Notes: generated by a model not told the origin, from the sequence alone. Numbered from the stretch's first letter, positions 1-8,996 are shown. The stretch: DNA of 64,000 nt from Luteimicrobium xylanilyticum (GCF_009429125.1 NZ_CP045529.1:3906001-3970000), one strand, 5' to 3'. A program made the numbers and translations.

Positions 1-2
1 CC

Positions 3-806
3 CGGCCTCCCCGGCCCGCACCGGGCGGCGCGGTGCCTCCGCCCGAGGCCGGGCGCCGGGCACGGGCCGCGGACGCCCTCGCGCGGCTCCGGGCGCCGCA
101 GGTCGGCGACGACGGGCTCCTCCTCGAGTGGGCCGACGCGCGCGAGCCCGACGAACCCGGGCACCGCCACCTGTCCCACCTGTACGGGCTGTACCCCGGC
201 ACCCGGATCACCGCGGCGAGGACACCCGCCGCCCTCGCCGCTGCGCGGCGCGCCCTGCACGCCCGGCTGGCCGCCGGATCGGGGGGCACCGGGTGGAGCC
301 GGGCGTGGGTGCTGTGCCTCGCGGCGCGGCTGCGCGAGCCCGAGCTGGCCCGGTCCTCCCTCGACACCCTCCTCGGTCCGCTGTGCTCCACGTCCCTGCT
401 CGACCTGCACCCGGTCGACGAGCCCCCCGGCGCCGTCTTCCAGATCGACGGGAACCTCGGCGGCGCTGCCGGCGTCGCGGAGCTGCTCCTGCAGAGCCAC
501 GAGGGGTTCGTCGCGCTCCTCCCGACCCTCCCCGAGAGCTGGGACGACGGCCGGTTCCGTGGGCTGCGCACGCGCGAGGGACACGTGGTCGACGCGGAGT
601 GGTCCGGCGGCCGCCCCGTCCGCGCGCGGTTGACCGGCGGGATCGGCGGCCGCGTCACGCTCGACGTCCCGGCCGCGCCGAGCGCGCCGACGGTGACCGT
701 CGACGGCGTGCCCGTCCCCGTCGACGTCCTGCCGGCGTCCGTCCCCGGCCGGTCTCACCTGGCCTGGGACACCGAGCCGGGCCGCACCTACGACGTCGTG
801 TGGTGA
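3..806 (+). CDS. Glycoside hydrolase family 95 (alpha-L-fucosidase-like), C-terminal part, 5' end outside window
   Basis: The frame is open to the left edge, so only the C-terminal ~267 residues are present. The motif HRHLSHLYGLYPG near the start, GGTGWSRAW after it and the FQIDGNLGGAAG block are typical of the GH95 catalytic barrel. A short beta-rich tail follows. GH95 enzymes cleave terminal alpha-L-fucose, and some act on alpha-L-galactose. The full family protein is about 700-800 residues, so most of the gene lies upstream. It ends 13 bases before the convergent FAD oxidase gene. Substrate cannot be decided from this fragment. Confidence 0.85.
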   Translation, partial: RPPRPAPGGAVPPPEAGRRARAADALARLRAPQVGDDGLLLEWADAREPDEPGHRHLSHLYGLYPGTRITAARTPAALAAARRALHARLAAGSGGTGWSRAWVLCLAARLREPELARSSLDTLLGPLCSTSLLDLHPVDEPPGAVFQIDGNLGGAAGVAELLLQSHEGFVALLPTLPESWDDGRFRGLRTREGHVVDAEWSGGRPVRARLTGGIGGRVTLDVPAAPSAPTVTVDGVPVPVDVLPASVPGRSHLAWDTEPGRTYDVVW

Positions 807-819
807 CGACGCACCGCCG

Positions 820-2259
820 TCACGCCGCGCGACGCTCCCCCACCGGGTGGTTCGCGACGATCCGGCGCTCCGGGTCGACGGCGTCGCGGACGTCGCGCAG
901 CCGGGTGAGCGTGGCGTCGTCGTACGCAGAGGTCGAGGCGGTCGTCACCTCGGAGAAGCTGAGGTAGGTGCGTCCGCGGGACCACGGGCGCACCGCGTCG
1001 ACCAGCCGGGCGGCGTCCTCGCGGCCCCGCGCGGCGACCTCGGGTGTCGGCGCCACCGCGACCCCGAACACGAGGAAGTCCCCGTCGAGGTGGGTGAGCG
1101 CGCCGCCGTCGGGCGCGGGCCGGCCTACGGCACCCCCGAGCTGGCGGACCTCGGCCGCGAGCAGGCTCGTCCCGGACTCCGGCCCGGCCGCCTCGAGGAT
1201 CGCGTCGATCGCGTCGTCGGGCAGCTCGTCGACGAGCACCGAGTCCGACACGGACGGCGTCGGGCCCTCGGGGTCCATGTGCAGGCGCACGACGGCGCTC
1301 GCCGGGACCCGCCCGAACGTGTCCAGCTCCGGCTCGAGCGCCCGCAGCGGGGCGAGGAGCTCGGCGGCGCGCTCGTCGGAGTCGAGGACGGCGCCGTCGA
1401 CCGCGACGACCTTGCGGCCCCGCAGGAACGGCGGCAGGTCGGGCAGGGGCGGGAGGTTGAGCAGGCGCAGGCTGGTGGTGATCTCGTCAGGCGCCGTGGT
1501 CGCCCAGGCGGCCCAGGCGTGGAGGACGTCGTCGGCGCGCGAGCCGTCCCACAGGAGCATGCCGGCCTGCACGGTGGGCAGCTCGAACAGCTCCAGCTCG
1601 AGCGCCGTCACGACGCCGAAGCTCCCGCCGCCGCCGCGCAGCGCCCAGAACAGCTCGGGGTTCTCGTCGGCCGACGCGCGGACCGCGGAGCCGTCGGCGA
1701 GCACGAGCTCCGCCGCGACCAGGCTGTTGCACGCGAGCCCGAGCGCCCGCGAGTAGACGAACGTGCCCCCACCGAGCGTGTAGCCGACGACGCCGACGTC
1801 GGGCGACGACCCGTGCAGCGCCGTCAGCCCGTAGCGGGACGCGGCCTCGATCACGGACTCCCAGACGGCGCCCGCCCCGACCCGGGCGACACGGGCCGCC
1901 GCGTCGATCGTGACGTCGTCGAGCGCGCCCGTGCGGACGAGGACGACGTCGCTCAGGTCCTGCACGGCGAGCGGCCCCGCGTTGTGCCCCGTGCCCTGGG
2001 CGGCGACCCGCAGGCCCGACGCGCGGGCCGCGCGGACGGCGACCGCGACGTCGTCGGCGGTGCGCGGCTCGACGACGACCGCGGGCCGCTGGTCGACCGC
2101 GACGTTCCAGGGGAGGCGGGCGCCGTCGTACGTCGGGGAGCCGGCGGTGTGGACGGAGGCGTCGGAGCCTTGCGCGGCGACGGCGGCCGCGAACGTCGCG
2201 GCGCGGGCGTCCCGGCTGGGGGCGGTGGTGCCGGGGGTCCCGGTCGTGGGGAACGTCAT
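820..2259 (-). CDS. FAD-binding oxidoreductase, PCMH/berberine-bridge type
   Basis: This is a 479-residue flavoprotein with a PCMH-type FAD-binding domain over roughly residues 20-210. Visible motifs are GTGHNAGPL, GYTLGGGTFVYSRALG and RGGGGSFGVVTALEL. The C-terminal part carries a degenerate berberine-bridge tail with DPERRIVANHP. Family members oxidise sugars, alcohols or secondary metabolites with oxygen; the substrate here is unknown. The reading frame extends to 2361, but the ATG at 2259 has an AGAGGA ribosome-binding site 6 bases upstream and was chosen. No signal peptide is evident. Confidence 0.85.
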   Translation of the reverse strand: MTFPTTGTPGTTAPSRDARAATFAAAVAAQGSDASVHTAGSPTYDGARLPWNVAVDQRPAVVVEPRTADDVAVAVRAARASGLRVAAQGTGHNAGPLAVQDLSDVVLVRTGALDDVTIDAAARVARVGAGAVWESVIEAASRYGLTALHGSSPDVGVVGYTLGGGTFVYSRALGLACNSLVAAELVLADGSAVRASADENPELFWALRGGGGSFGVVTALELELFELPTVQAGMLLWDGSRADDVLHAWAAWATTAPDEITTSLRLLNLPPLPDLPPFLRGRKVVAVDGAVLDSDERAAELLAPLRALEPELDTFGRVPASAVVRLHMDPEGPTPSVSDSVLVDELPDDAIDAILEAAGPESGTSLLAAEVRQLGGAVGRPAPDGGALTHLDGDFLVFGVAVAPTPEVAARGREDAARLVDAVRPWSRGRTYLSFSEVTTASTSAYDDATLTRLRDVRDAVDPERRIVANHPVGERRAA

Positions 2260-2374
2260 CGGTCGTCCTCTCGGTGCTGTGGTCGCGCTGTGCGGTCGCA
2301 CGCGCATACCGGTTCGAGAGGGGGGCGGGCCGCAGCGCGATACAGCGGCCCGGGATCTCACCCACCGCCGAACC

Positions 2375-2431
2375 AGGCCTCCTCGCGGGGTACCTCGCGA
2401 AGCAACCCGCCAGGAGGCCTACTTCGCGAGG
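2375..2431. terminator. Interleaved inverted repeats at the 3' end of the metal ATPase gene
   Basis: Two perfect inverted repeats interleave. AGGCCTCCT (2375-2383) pairs with AGGAGGCCT (2412-2420). CCTCGCGAAG (2393-2402) pairs with CTTCGCGAGG (2422-2431). The right arms run into the last codons and stop of the ATPase gene. The order left-left-right-right means the stems form either a pseudoknot or two alternative hairpins. A terminator between the ATPase and FAD oxidase genes is the simplest reading. No T tract is present. Confidence 0.5.
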
Positions 2432-4353
2432 GTGGCGCGCTGGCGGGGGAGCTCGCGGAGGGGCGCCGACGGCGCAGGTACGGAGGCAGGGAGCGGCACG
2501 ACGTCGGCGCGGCCGCGGGCGCGCAGCCCGTTGAGGATCGCGACGAGGTCGACGGTCTCCTGCACGAGCGCACCGATCACCGCGGGGATCACGCCGAACG
2601 CCGCGACCAGCATGAGCACGACGGACAGCCCGATGCCCAGCCAGATGCTCTGCTTCGCGATGCCCACGGTGTCGCGGGCGATCCGGGTCGCGCGCGCCAC
2701 GTCCCGGACGCGATCGTGGAGCAGGACGACGTCCGCGGACTGCGACGCCGCTGTCGAGCCGCGCGCGCCCATCGCCACGCCGACGTCGGCGGCGGCGAGG
2801 ACGGGCGCGTCGTTGACGCCGTCGCCGACCATGAGGACGGGCCGCGGGCGGGCCGACGACACGGCGGCCACCTTTCCCACGGGCAGGAGACCGGCGCGCA
2901 CGTCGTCGATGCCGACCTCGGTCGCGACCTGGCGGGCCGTGGTCTCGCCGTCGCCCGTGAGCATCATGACGTGGTCGACGCCGCCCGCGCGCAGGTCGCG
3001 GACCGTGTCGGCGGCGTCCGGCCGCACGGCGTCGGCGAGCACGACCGCACCGGCGTACGCGCCGTCGACGGCGACGAGGACCGCGAGCTCGCCGGGCTGC
3101 AGCGTCGGGGCCGCGGCGTCCGGCGCCACCGACCCGACGTACGCGGCCTTCCCGACGACGACGGAGCGCGCGGTGCCGGCGTCGCGCACCCGGGCCTCGA
3201 CGCCGCTGCCGACGACCTCGCGCAGCCCGTCGGCCGCGGCGGGGGCGAGACCACGCGAGCGGGCCGCGGCGACGACCGCGTGCGCGAGCACGTGGGCGGA
3301 CGCCTGCTCGGCGCTCGCGGCAAGACGCAGCACCTCACCCTCCGAGCGCCCGGCCGCGGGCACGACCCGCACGACCTGGGGCGCCCCGCGCGTGAGCGTG
3401 CCGGTCTTGTCGAGCGCGACGGTCCGGACGCGCGCGAGCCTCTCGAGCGTCGCGGCGGTCTTGACGATGATGCCGTGGCGCGTGGCGCGGTTCGTGCCGG
3501 ACAGGAACGCGACCGGGGCGGCGATGAGCAGCGGGCACGGGGTCGCGAGCACGAGCACCTGCGCGAACCGCGTCCCGTCACCGCTGACCGCCCAGGCCGT
3601 CCCCGCGATCAGCAGGGACACGACGGTGAACGGCACGGACCACCGGTCCGCGAGGCGCACGAACTCGGGGCGGCTCTCCGCCGCTCCCCGCACCAGGTCG
3701 ACGATCTGCTGGTACTGGGACCGGGCTGCGGTCGCGGTCGCGCGCACGCGCACGAGGTCGGCGCCGACCACGGAGCCCGACAGCACGCCGTCGCCTTCGG
3801 TCCGCGTCACCGGCAGCGGCTCGCCCGTGAGCGAGGACTCGTCGAACACGCCCGACGCCGACGCGAGCGTCCCGTCGACCGGCACGACCTCGCCGGGCCG
3901 CACCACCACGACGTCCCCGACCCGGACGTCGGCCGCGGGCACCCGGCGGAGCGAGCCGCCGTCGTCGAGCGTGGCGTCCTGGGGTGCGCCCGCGAGCAGG
4001 GCCTCCAGCTCCGCCGACGCGCGGGCTCCCGCGTAGTCCTCGAGCGCCTCGCCGCCCGTGAGCATGAGGACGACGACGAGCGCCGCCGCCCAGTCGCCGA
4101 CGGCGACGGTGCTGACGATCGCGATCACGGCGAGCACGTCGAGGCCGACGGTGCCGTGCACGAGGTCGCGGAGCATGTCCCACGCCTGGCGCACCGCGAC
4201 GAGGAGCGCGAAGCCGGAGCCGAGCCAGCGGGCGGCGTCGTCGGCGCCGGTGAGCCAGAGCCCGGCGGTGACGAGCCCGACGGCGACCGTAGCCGCGACG
4301 AGCGGGTACCGCCGGAGCAGGTGGGGCAGGTTCCCGCTGGAGGGTTGAGCCAT
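2419..4353 (-). CDS. Heavy-metal P1B-type ATPase, TPC-motif (P1B-5-like), predicted Fe/Ni exporter
   Basis: This is a 644-residue P-type ATPase without an N-terminal metal-binding domain. The order of motifs is membrane helices, the actuator loop with SLTGEP, the transmembrane motif TPCPLLIAAP, the phosphorylation site DKTGT, the TGDGETT loop, GDGVNDAP, and two final helices containing QETVD. TPC(x)6P together with QE(x)2D is the signature described for P1B-5 pumps such as the Sinorhizobium Nia protein (iron/nickel). The C-terminal hemerythrin domain seen in some P1B-5 members is absent. The frame extends to a TTG at 4392, but ATG 4353 is preferred. The metal is inferred from the motifs only. 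Confidence 0.85.
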   Translation of the reverse strand: MAQPSSGNLPHLLRRYPLVAATVAVGLVTAGLWLTGADDAARWLGSGFALLVAVRQAWDMLRDLVHGTVGLDVLAVIAIVSTVAVGDWAAALVVVLMLTGGEALEDYAGARASAELEALLAGAPQDATLDDGGSLRRVPAADVRVGDVVVVRPGEVVPVDGTLASASGVFDESSLTGEPLPVTRTEGDGVLSGSVVGADLVRVRATATAARSQYQQIVDLVRGAAESRPEFVRLADRWSVPFTVVSLLIAGTAWAVSGDGTRFAQVLVLATPCPLLIAAPVAFLSGTNRATRHGIIVKTAATLERLARVRTVALDKTGTLTRGAPQVVRVVPAAGRSEGEVLRLAASAEQASAHVLAHAVVAAARSRGLAPAAADGLREVVGSGVEARVRDAGTARSVVVGKAAYVGSVAPDAAAPTLQPGELAVLVAVDGAYAGAVVLADAVRPDAADTVRDLRAGGVDHVMMLTGDGETTARQVATEVGIDDVRAGLLPVGKVAAVSSARPRPVLMVGDGVNDAPVLAAADVGVAMGARGSTAASQSADVVLLHDRVRDVARATRIARDTVGIAKQSIWLGIGLSVVLMLVAAFGVIPAVIGALVQETVDLVAILNGLRARGRADVVPLPASVPAPSAPLRELPRQRATLAK

Positions 4354-4394
4354 CCCCCCAGTCTGGCTTTCCTGAATGTTTGCCGCTAGCAAAC

Positions 4395-4423
4395 CAAGCC
4401 TTGCCTTAGTGTGCTGAGGCTTG
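4395..4423. promoter_or_regulatory. Inverted repeat upstream of the metal ATPase gene, possible metalloregulator site
   Basis: CAAGCCT (4395-4401) and AGGCTTG (4417-4423) form a 7-bp inverted repeat with 15 bases between. CTTGCCT also occurs twice, 20 bases apart (4400 and 4420). On the minus strand the stretch loosely resembles a DtxR/IdeR box. It lies about 40-70 bases upstream of the ATPase start, where an operator would act. The identity of the regulator is speculative. Confidence 0.35.
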
Positions 4424-4577
4424 CCTCCCGCACACCCGATCCGGCCACCCCGTCGCGCCCCGAGACGCCGAAGCCGGGGTCCGCGGCCCGCCGAGCGCAG
4501 TCGCGCGGCCGCACGCTTCCGCGCGCAGCGCGCATGGCGCCAGGGTGAGCGGCGCCCGCCCGGCCTACGGTGGGGCC

Positions 4578-6521
4578 GTGGACTCCCCCGCCCCGCTGCG
4601 TCCCGTCGACGAGCACGCGCGCCGTGCGGTCGCGCTCGTCGAGCCGCTGCCCGTGGTCGACCTGCCGCTCGACGAGGTCGTCGGGGCGGTCCTCGCCCGC
4701 GACCTCGTCGCGCTGCTCGACCTGCCCCCCTTCGACGCCGCCGCGATGGACGGGTACGCGCTGCGCCGCGCCGACGCCGGCACCGCCGCGACGCTGAGGG
4801 TGGTCGGAGAGGTCGCGGCGGGATCGGCTCGGGTCGGCGCCGTCGCCACGGGCGAGGCGGTCCGGATCATGACGGGTGCCCCCGTGCCCGCGGGGGCCGA
4901 CGTCGTCGTGCCCGTGGAGCGGACCTCGACCGGCACGTTCACGCCCGACGACGGCGCCCGCCCCGACGCCGCCGACGTCACCGTCCCCGCGCTCACCCCG
5001 GACGACCGTGCGCACGTCCGTCGTCGCGGCGAGGACGTCGCGGCGGGGGAAGTCGTCGCACCCGCCGGCACCGTCGTGACCGCGCGGCTCGCGGCCCTCG
5101 CCGCGGCCCTGGGCCACGCGACGCTCGCCGTCCACCGCGCGCCCGTCGTCGCGGTCCTGTCGACGGGCGACGAGCTCACCCCCGCCGGCGCACCCCTCGG
5201 CCCCGGCCGCATTCCGGACTCCAACTCGGTGCTCGTCGCGGGGGCTGTCCGCGACACGGGAACCCGCGCGCTGCGCACGGGCGGCGTCCCCGACACCCCC
5301 GAGGCCCTGGCCGCCGCGCTCGACGACGCCGTCGCGGCGGGAGCCGACCTGATCGTCACGACGGGCGGCGTGAGCGTCGGCGCGCACGACGTCGTCCGCA
5401 CCCTCCTCGCGGCCCCGCCCGGGCCGGGCACCGGCGCGTCCGACGTGGACGTCGCCGCCGTCGGCATGCAGCCCGGCAAGCCGCAGGCCCTGGCCCGGTG
5501 GCGTGGGGTGCCGTGGCTCGCGGCACCGGGCAACCCGACCGGCGCGTACGCGTCGTTCGAGCTCTTCGTCCGACCGATGCTCACGCGTCTGCGGGGGCTC
5601 GCAGGCGACGCCGACGGCGCGGCCGAGAAGCGCGTCGTCGCCGGCGGCTGGCGCTCCCCCCGGGACCGTCAGCAGCTCGTCCCGGTCCGGACCGACGACG
5701 ACGGCCGGGTGGCGCCCGTCGGCGACGGCCACCGGCTGTCCGCGCTGGCGCTCGCGGACGGGCTCGCCGTCGTGCCGGCGGACGTCGTCGAGGTGCACCC
5801 GGGCGACAGGGTCCCGGTGCGCAGGTTCACCGCCGGCCGACCGCGGACAGGCAGCGCCGAACCGGGCGTGGTGTTCGACGCCGTCGTGCTCGCGGGCGGG
5901 CGGGCGCAGCGGCTCGGGGTGCCCAAGCCCGGCGTGACGCTCGCGGGCCGGACCCTGCTCGACCACGCGCTCACGGCGACGCGGGGCGCCCGGCGGACGG
6001 TCGTCGTCGGGCCGCCGGAGCTCGCGCGCGACGGTGTCACGATCGTGCGCGAGGACCCGCCGTTCGGGGGTCCGGTCGCCGGCCTCGCCACTGGGCTGGC
6101 CGCCCTCCCCCGGCCCGAGCCGGGCGGCTCCGCGGCACCCGTGCTCGTCCTGGCGTGCGACGTTCCGCGCGCGCACGACGCCGTCCCGCTGCTGCTCGCC
6201 GCGGTGCAAGACCCCGGGGCCCACGACGGCGCCTACCTCGTGCGCGACGGACGCCCCCAGTGGCTCGTCGGGATGTACGCACGGGAGCCGCTCGAGCGCG
6301 CGCTGGCCAGCCTGGCGGTTGGCACGGACGGCACGGACGGGCTCGCGGGCGCGAGCGTGCGGTCGCTCGTGGCAGGGCTCCGCTGCACCGAGGTCGCCGA
6401 CCCGGACGCCCTGAGCGACGACGTCGACACGTGGGACGATGCGGCCAGGCTCGCGGCCGCGCTCGCCCCCGGCGGCCCGGAGAACCCCGACCGTACGGAC
6501 GACCCGAGGAGGTCATCGTGA
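4578..6521 (+). CDS. MoeA-MobA fusion, molybdenum cofactor biosynthesis
   Basis: This is a 647-residue fusion. The first ~420 residues are a molybdopterin molybdotransferase (MoeA) with DAAAMDGYA, IMTGAPVP, LSTGDEL, DSNS, TTGGVSVGAHD and APGNPTG, which inserts molybdate into adenylated molybdopterin. The last ~200 residues are a MobA-like nucleotidyltransferase with an LAGGRAQRLGVPK loop, which adds a nucleotide to the cofactor. GTG 4578 was chosen because TACGGT lies exactly 6 bases upstream, the spacing of a leaderless promoter; an in-frame GTG at 4545 is the alternative. Its stop overlaps the next gene by 4 bases, so the two are translated together. Confidence 0.9.
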   Translation: MDSPAPLRPVDEHARRAVALVEPLPVVDLPLDEVVGAVLARDLVALLDLPPFDAAAMDGYALRRADAGTAATLRVVGEVAAGSARVGAVATGEAVRIMTGAPVPAGADVVVPVERTSTGTFTPDDGARPDAADVTVPALTPDDRAHVRRRGEDVAAGEVVAPAGTVVTARLAALAAALGHATLAVHRAPVVAVLSTGDELTPAGAPLGPGRIPDSNSVLVAGAVRDTGTRALRTGGVPDTPEALAAALDDAVAAGADLIVTTGGVSVGAHDVVRTLLAAPPGPGTGASDVDVAAVGMQPGKPQALARWRGVPWLAAPGNPTGAYASFELFVRPMLTRLRGLAGDADGAAEKRVVAGGWRSPRDRQQLVPVRTDDDGRVAPVGDGHRLSALALADGLAVVPADVVEVHPGDRVPVRRFTAGRPRTGSAEPGVVFDAVVLAGGRAQRLGVPKPGVTLAGRTLLDHALTATRGARRTVVVGPPELARDGVTIVREDPPFGGPVAGLATGLAALPRPEPGGSAAPVLVLACDVPRAHDAVPLLLAAVQDPGAHDGAYLVRDGRPQWLVGMYAREPLERALASLAVGTDGTDGLAGASVRSLVAGLRCTEVADPDALSDDVDTWDDAARLAAALAPGGPENPDRTDDPRRSS

Positions 6522-6781
6522 AGGAGCTCGACGACTGGCTGCAGGCGCTCGCCGACGAGGTGGGGTTCGACCCCGCCGACGTCGACGTGGAGGCCGTGCT
6601 CGACCTGGCGGGCGACGCGGCGCACAGCGTCGTGCGACCGGCGGCACCGCTGACGACGTACGTCGCCGGCTACGTCGTGGGTCTCGCCGCCGGCCGAAGC
6701 ACCGGTGACGCACCCGACTCGCGCGCGGTGCTCGACCGGATCGCGGCCTTTGCACGCGCCTGGGGCGACGCCGAAGCCTGA
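6518..6781 (+). CDS. DUF6457 domain protein
   Basis: This is an 87-residue acidic protein with the features of DUF6457, a small helical domain often found next to or fused to MobA in actinobacteria. Its GTG start overlaps the MoeA-MobA stop (GTGA) and has GAGGAGGT 4 bases upstream, one of the best ribosome-binding sites in the window. It contains the block YVAGYVVGLAAG. Function is unknown; the coupling suggests a helper role in molybdenum cofactor assembly. Confidence 0.75.
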   Translation: MKELDDWLQALADEVGFDPADVDVEAVLDLAGDAAHSVVRPAAPLTTYVAGYVVGLAAGRSTGDAPDSRAVLDRIAAFARAWGDAEA

Positions 6782-6821
6782 GCGCGCCCGAGTCACCGCG
6801 ATCACTCCGCTTCGTCCGTTT

Positions 6822-6850
6822 TTCACAAGACCTCCCGGAATGGCTACGCT
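6822..6850 (+). promoter_or_regulatory. Sigma70-type promoter for a leaderless phosphotransferase mRNA
   Basis: TTCACA (6822-6827), a 17-base spacer and TACGCT (6845-6850) form a good housekeeping promoter. Six bases separate the -10 from the GTG at 6857, so transcription should start at or next to the start codon, giving a leaderless message. Confidence 0.6.
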
Positions 6851-6856
6851 CACAGG

Positions 6857-7897
6857 GTGACGACGCCCCCGCAGCCGACGCCCGCGCTCACCGACGCACA
6901 GCTCGCTGCGCTCTGCGCACCCCTCGGCCGACCCGTCTCCAGCGAGCGCCTGGCCGGCGGCCTGTTCGCCGCCGTGCACGCGGTCACGCTCGACGACGGC
7001 CGCCGCGTCGTCGTCAAGGCCGGGACCGCCGACGCGTCCCGCCTGCTCGCCTACGAGCGCGGCATCATCGGCACCGAGGCGGCGTTCCTGCGCCTGGTGC
7101 ACGCGACCCCGGGTGCGCCGTCGGACCTGGTGCCCGCCCTGCTCCACGAGGACCGCAGCCGGACGGCCTTCCCCGGGGACGCCGTCGTCATGAGCGCGGT
7201 GCCCGGTGTGCCGTGGTTCCGCGTCGCCACCGACGCCGAGCGAGCCGGAACGCCTCTCGACGCCGCGACGACGGCTCGCGTCCAGCGCGAGGTCGGCGCC
7301 GCGCTCGCCCGGCTCCACCGGGCGACGGGCACTGCCTTCGGCTATCCCGCCCCCGAGGCCGGGCTGGCCCGCACCACCTGGCCGGACGCGTTCGCCGCGA
7401 TGATCGAGGCCGTGCTCGACGACGCCGCGCGCTGGGGCATCGAGGTGCCGTCGTTCGCGGTCCGCGAGGCCGCCGTACGGGGCGAGCCGGCGCTGGCCCG
7501 GATCACGACCCCACGCCTCGTGCACGGGGACCTGTGGGCGGGGAACGTGCTCGTCGACCCGGCGACCTGCACGGTCACGGGCCTCATCGACGGCGAGCGC
7601 GCGCTGTTCGGCGACCCGCTGTTCGACCTCATGGCCGCCGACCCGTTCGGCACCGGCGGGATCCCCGCCCCACTGGTCGAGGGCTACCGCGCCGCCGGCG
7701 GTGATCTCGCTGAGCCGCGGACGCCCGCCGCCGAGGACGAAGCCGCGCGGCTGCGCCTCTACCGGCTCTACCTGCACCTCGTGATGCACGTGGAGCAGGG
7801 GCCGCGCGGCCCGGCGTCCCCGGAGCACCACGACCGCATCGCGCAGAACCTCGAGACGCTCGTCGGGCGGCTGGCCACCCGCCCGGTCGCCGTCTGA
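6857..7897 (+). CDS. Phosphotransferase enzyme family (APH/fructosamine kinase-like)
   Basis: This 346-residue protein has an N-terminal lobe with the glycine-rich LAGGLFAAVHAV and the lysine strand VVVKAG. The catalytic HGDLWAGNVLVD lies near residue 223, and a metal-binding IDGERALFGDPLFDL follows. These are kinase motifs of the aminoglycoside phosphotransferase and fructosamine-3-kinase clan. HGDLWAGN favours the fructosamine/ketosamine kinase branch, which would deglycate proteins or small amines. An antibiotic resistance role cannot be excluded. No ribosome-binding site is visible and the promoter fits a leaderless start. Confidence 0.8.
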   Translation: MTTPPQPTPALTDAQLAALCAPLGRPVSSERLAGGLFAAVHAVTLDDGRRVVVKAGTADASRLLAYERGIIGTEAAFLRLVHATPGAPSDLVPALLHEDRSRTAFPGDAVVMSAVPGVPWFRVATDAERAGTPLDAATTARVQREVGAALARLHRATGTAFGYPAPEAGLARTTWPDAFAAMIEAVLDDAARWGIEVPSFAVREAAVRGEPALARITTPRLVHGDLWAGNVLVDPATCTVTGLIDGERALFGDPLFDLMAADPFGTGGIPAPLVEGYRAAGGDLAEPRTPAAEDEAARLRLYRLYLHLVMHVEQGPRGPASPEHHDRIAQNLETLVGRLATRPVAV

Positions 7898-7904
7898 CCG
7901 GGAG

Positions 7905-8996
7905 TCAGTCGTCGAGCACGACCCACGAGAGCTCAAGTCGCGGCTCGTCGAGGAACCACGCGTGAGAGCCGACGGCAAGATCCTTGAGTCGCCGCTTCGC
8001 CACGGAGTGATTGCGGGACAGGAACGCGGTCAAGAACCGCAGCTGCCCGGGATCGATGCCTTGAAGACGCGCCCACTCGAAGAGCCGAGCCTTGCGGTCG
8101 TCGTCGACGACCCCGTCGGTCGCCGCGACCTCGACCACCCAGAACTCCGGCGGCGTCCGTCCGATGTCGACGATAACAGCATCAGGCAGCAACTCACCGA
8201 CCGAGATGCTGAGACCGAGCTCTTCGAGCACCGCAGCGTCGGTCACGTAGACCTTCGCCCCAGGCTCCGAGATCGTGAGGACCACGGGGTCGCGGAGCCG
8301 ACGGGCTGCCCATTCCTCGATCACACCTTGCAGCAAGAGCGAGGCGTCACCGGGCTCGAGCGCACGGTGTTCCCCATCGGGGAGCGTCACGTTGACGCGA
8401 TGCGCACCAGCCTGTCGCTTCCGCAAGCTGCTGATGCGCAGCCGGTCCCCCGGTGCCACATGGCGGTCACGCCACGCATCGATCGCCACTTCGAGATCTG
8501 CGTCATCAAGGCGAGGGTCGAACAGCTGGGCGAACTCCTCGGACAGCGCCCACCGCGGCGTGCTCGACGTGGTGGGCAGGTCGGCCCTCGCCCCGACCGC
8601 CCCGTAACGGCGCAGCCCGTTGAGCGCCTCGTCCCGCAAGGTCTCGCGCGAGTTGTCCCCGTACCACGGCGCGAAGTCCAGCCCCCACGACACCACGAGA
8701 GCCTGGAGCGCTCGCTTGCCCCGTGCCGCCGCCCCGAACCACTCGTCCCGTTCCTCGCGCGTCTGTCTGGCCTCGAGGACGGTGTCCTGCATCCAGAGGC
8801 ACGTCGACGGGCGCACGACTCGGCTGTCCTTCGTCGGCTCCTCGCCTTCTCCGACGACGGCGCCCACGTAGAGCATGGCGGCGACGGCCGCCGCCGCGAC
8901 CGGCGACGACAGCACCGTGTCATGAGTCTCGCGCGGAAAGACGAGGAGCAGTCGTCGCTCGCACTCGGATCGGCCGACGACCGCCGGCAGGCTCAT
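7905..8996 (-). CDS. Type II restriction endonuclease, BsuBI/PstI family
   Basis: This is a 363-residue protein. The C-terminal ~100 residues carry the BsuBI/PstI endonuclease block: DAVIVDIG, FWVVEVAATDG, then RFLTAFLSR and GSHAWFLDEP near the end. The acidic and EVAATDG residues form the family nuclease core. Its ATG overlaps the methyltransferase stop (ATGA), as in a co-transcribed restriction-modification pair. BsuBI and PstI recognise CTGCAG; the target here is not proven. Codon use is less GC-biased than in the neighbours, which suggests acquisition by transfer. Confidence 0.85.
   Translation of the reverse strand: MSLPAVVGRSECERRLLLVFPRETHDTVLSSPVAAAAVAAMLYVGAVVGEGEEPTKDSRVVRPSTCLWMQDTVLEARQTREERDEWFGAAARGKRALQALVVSWGLDFAPWYGDNSRETLRDEALNGLRRYGAVGARADLPTTSSTPRWALSEEFAQLFDPRLDDADLEVAIDAWRDRHVAPGDRLRISSLRKRQAGAHRVNVTLPDGEHRALEPGDASLLLQGVIEEWAARRLRDPVVLTISEPGAKVYVTDAAVLEELGLSISVGELLPDAVIVDIGRTPPEFWVVEVAATDGVVDDDRKARLFEWARLQGIDPGQLRFLTAFLSRNHSVAKRRLKDLAVGSHAWFLDEPRLELSWVVLDD

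Noticed and set aside
847-4389. Plus-strand open frame of 1180 codons
   Set aside because: It is antisense to the FAD oxidase and metal ATPase genes, which have clear motifs; its translation is Arg/Asp/Gly-rich with no domain, typical of a GC-rich shadow frame.
4421-6781. Plus-strand open frame of 786 codons over the moeA-mobA region
   Set aside because: Only the last 87 codons (from 6518) are real; the rest is an Arg-rich shadow of the MoeA-MobA frame.
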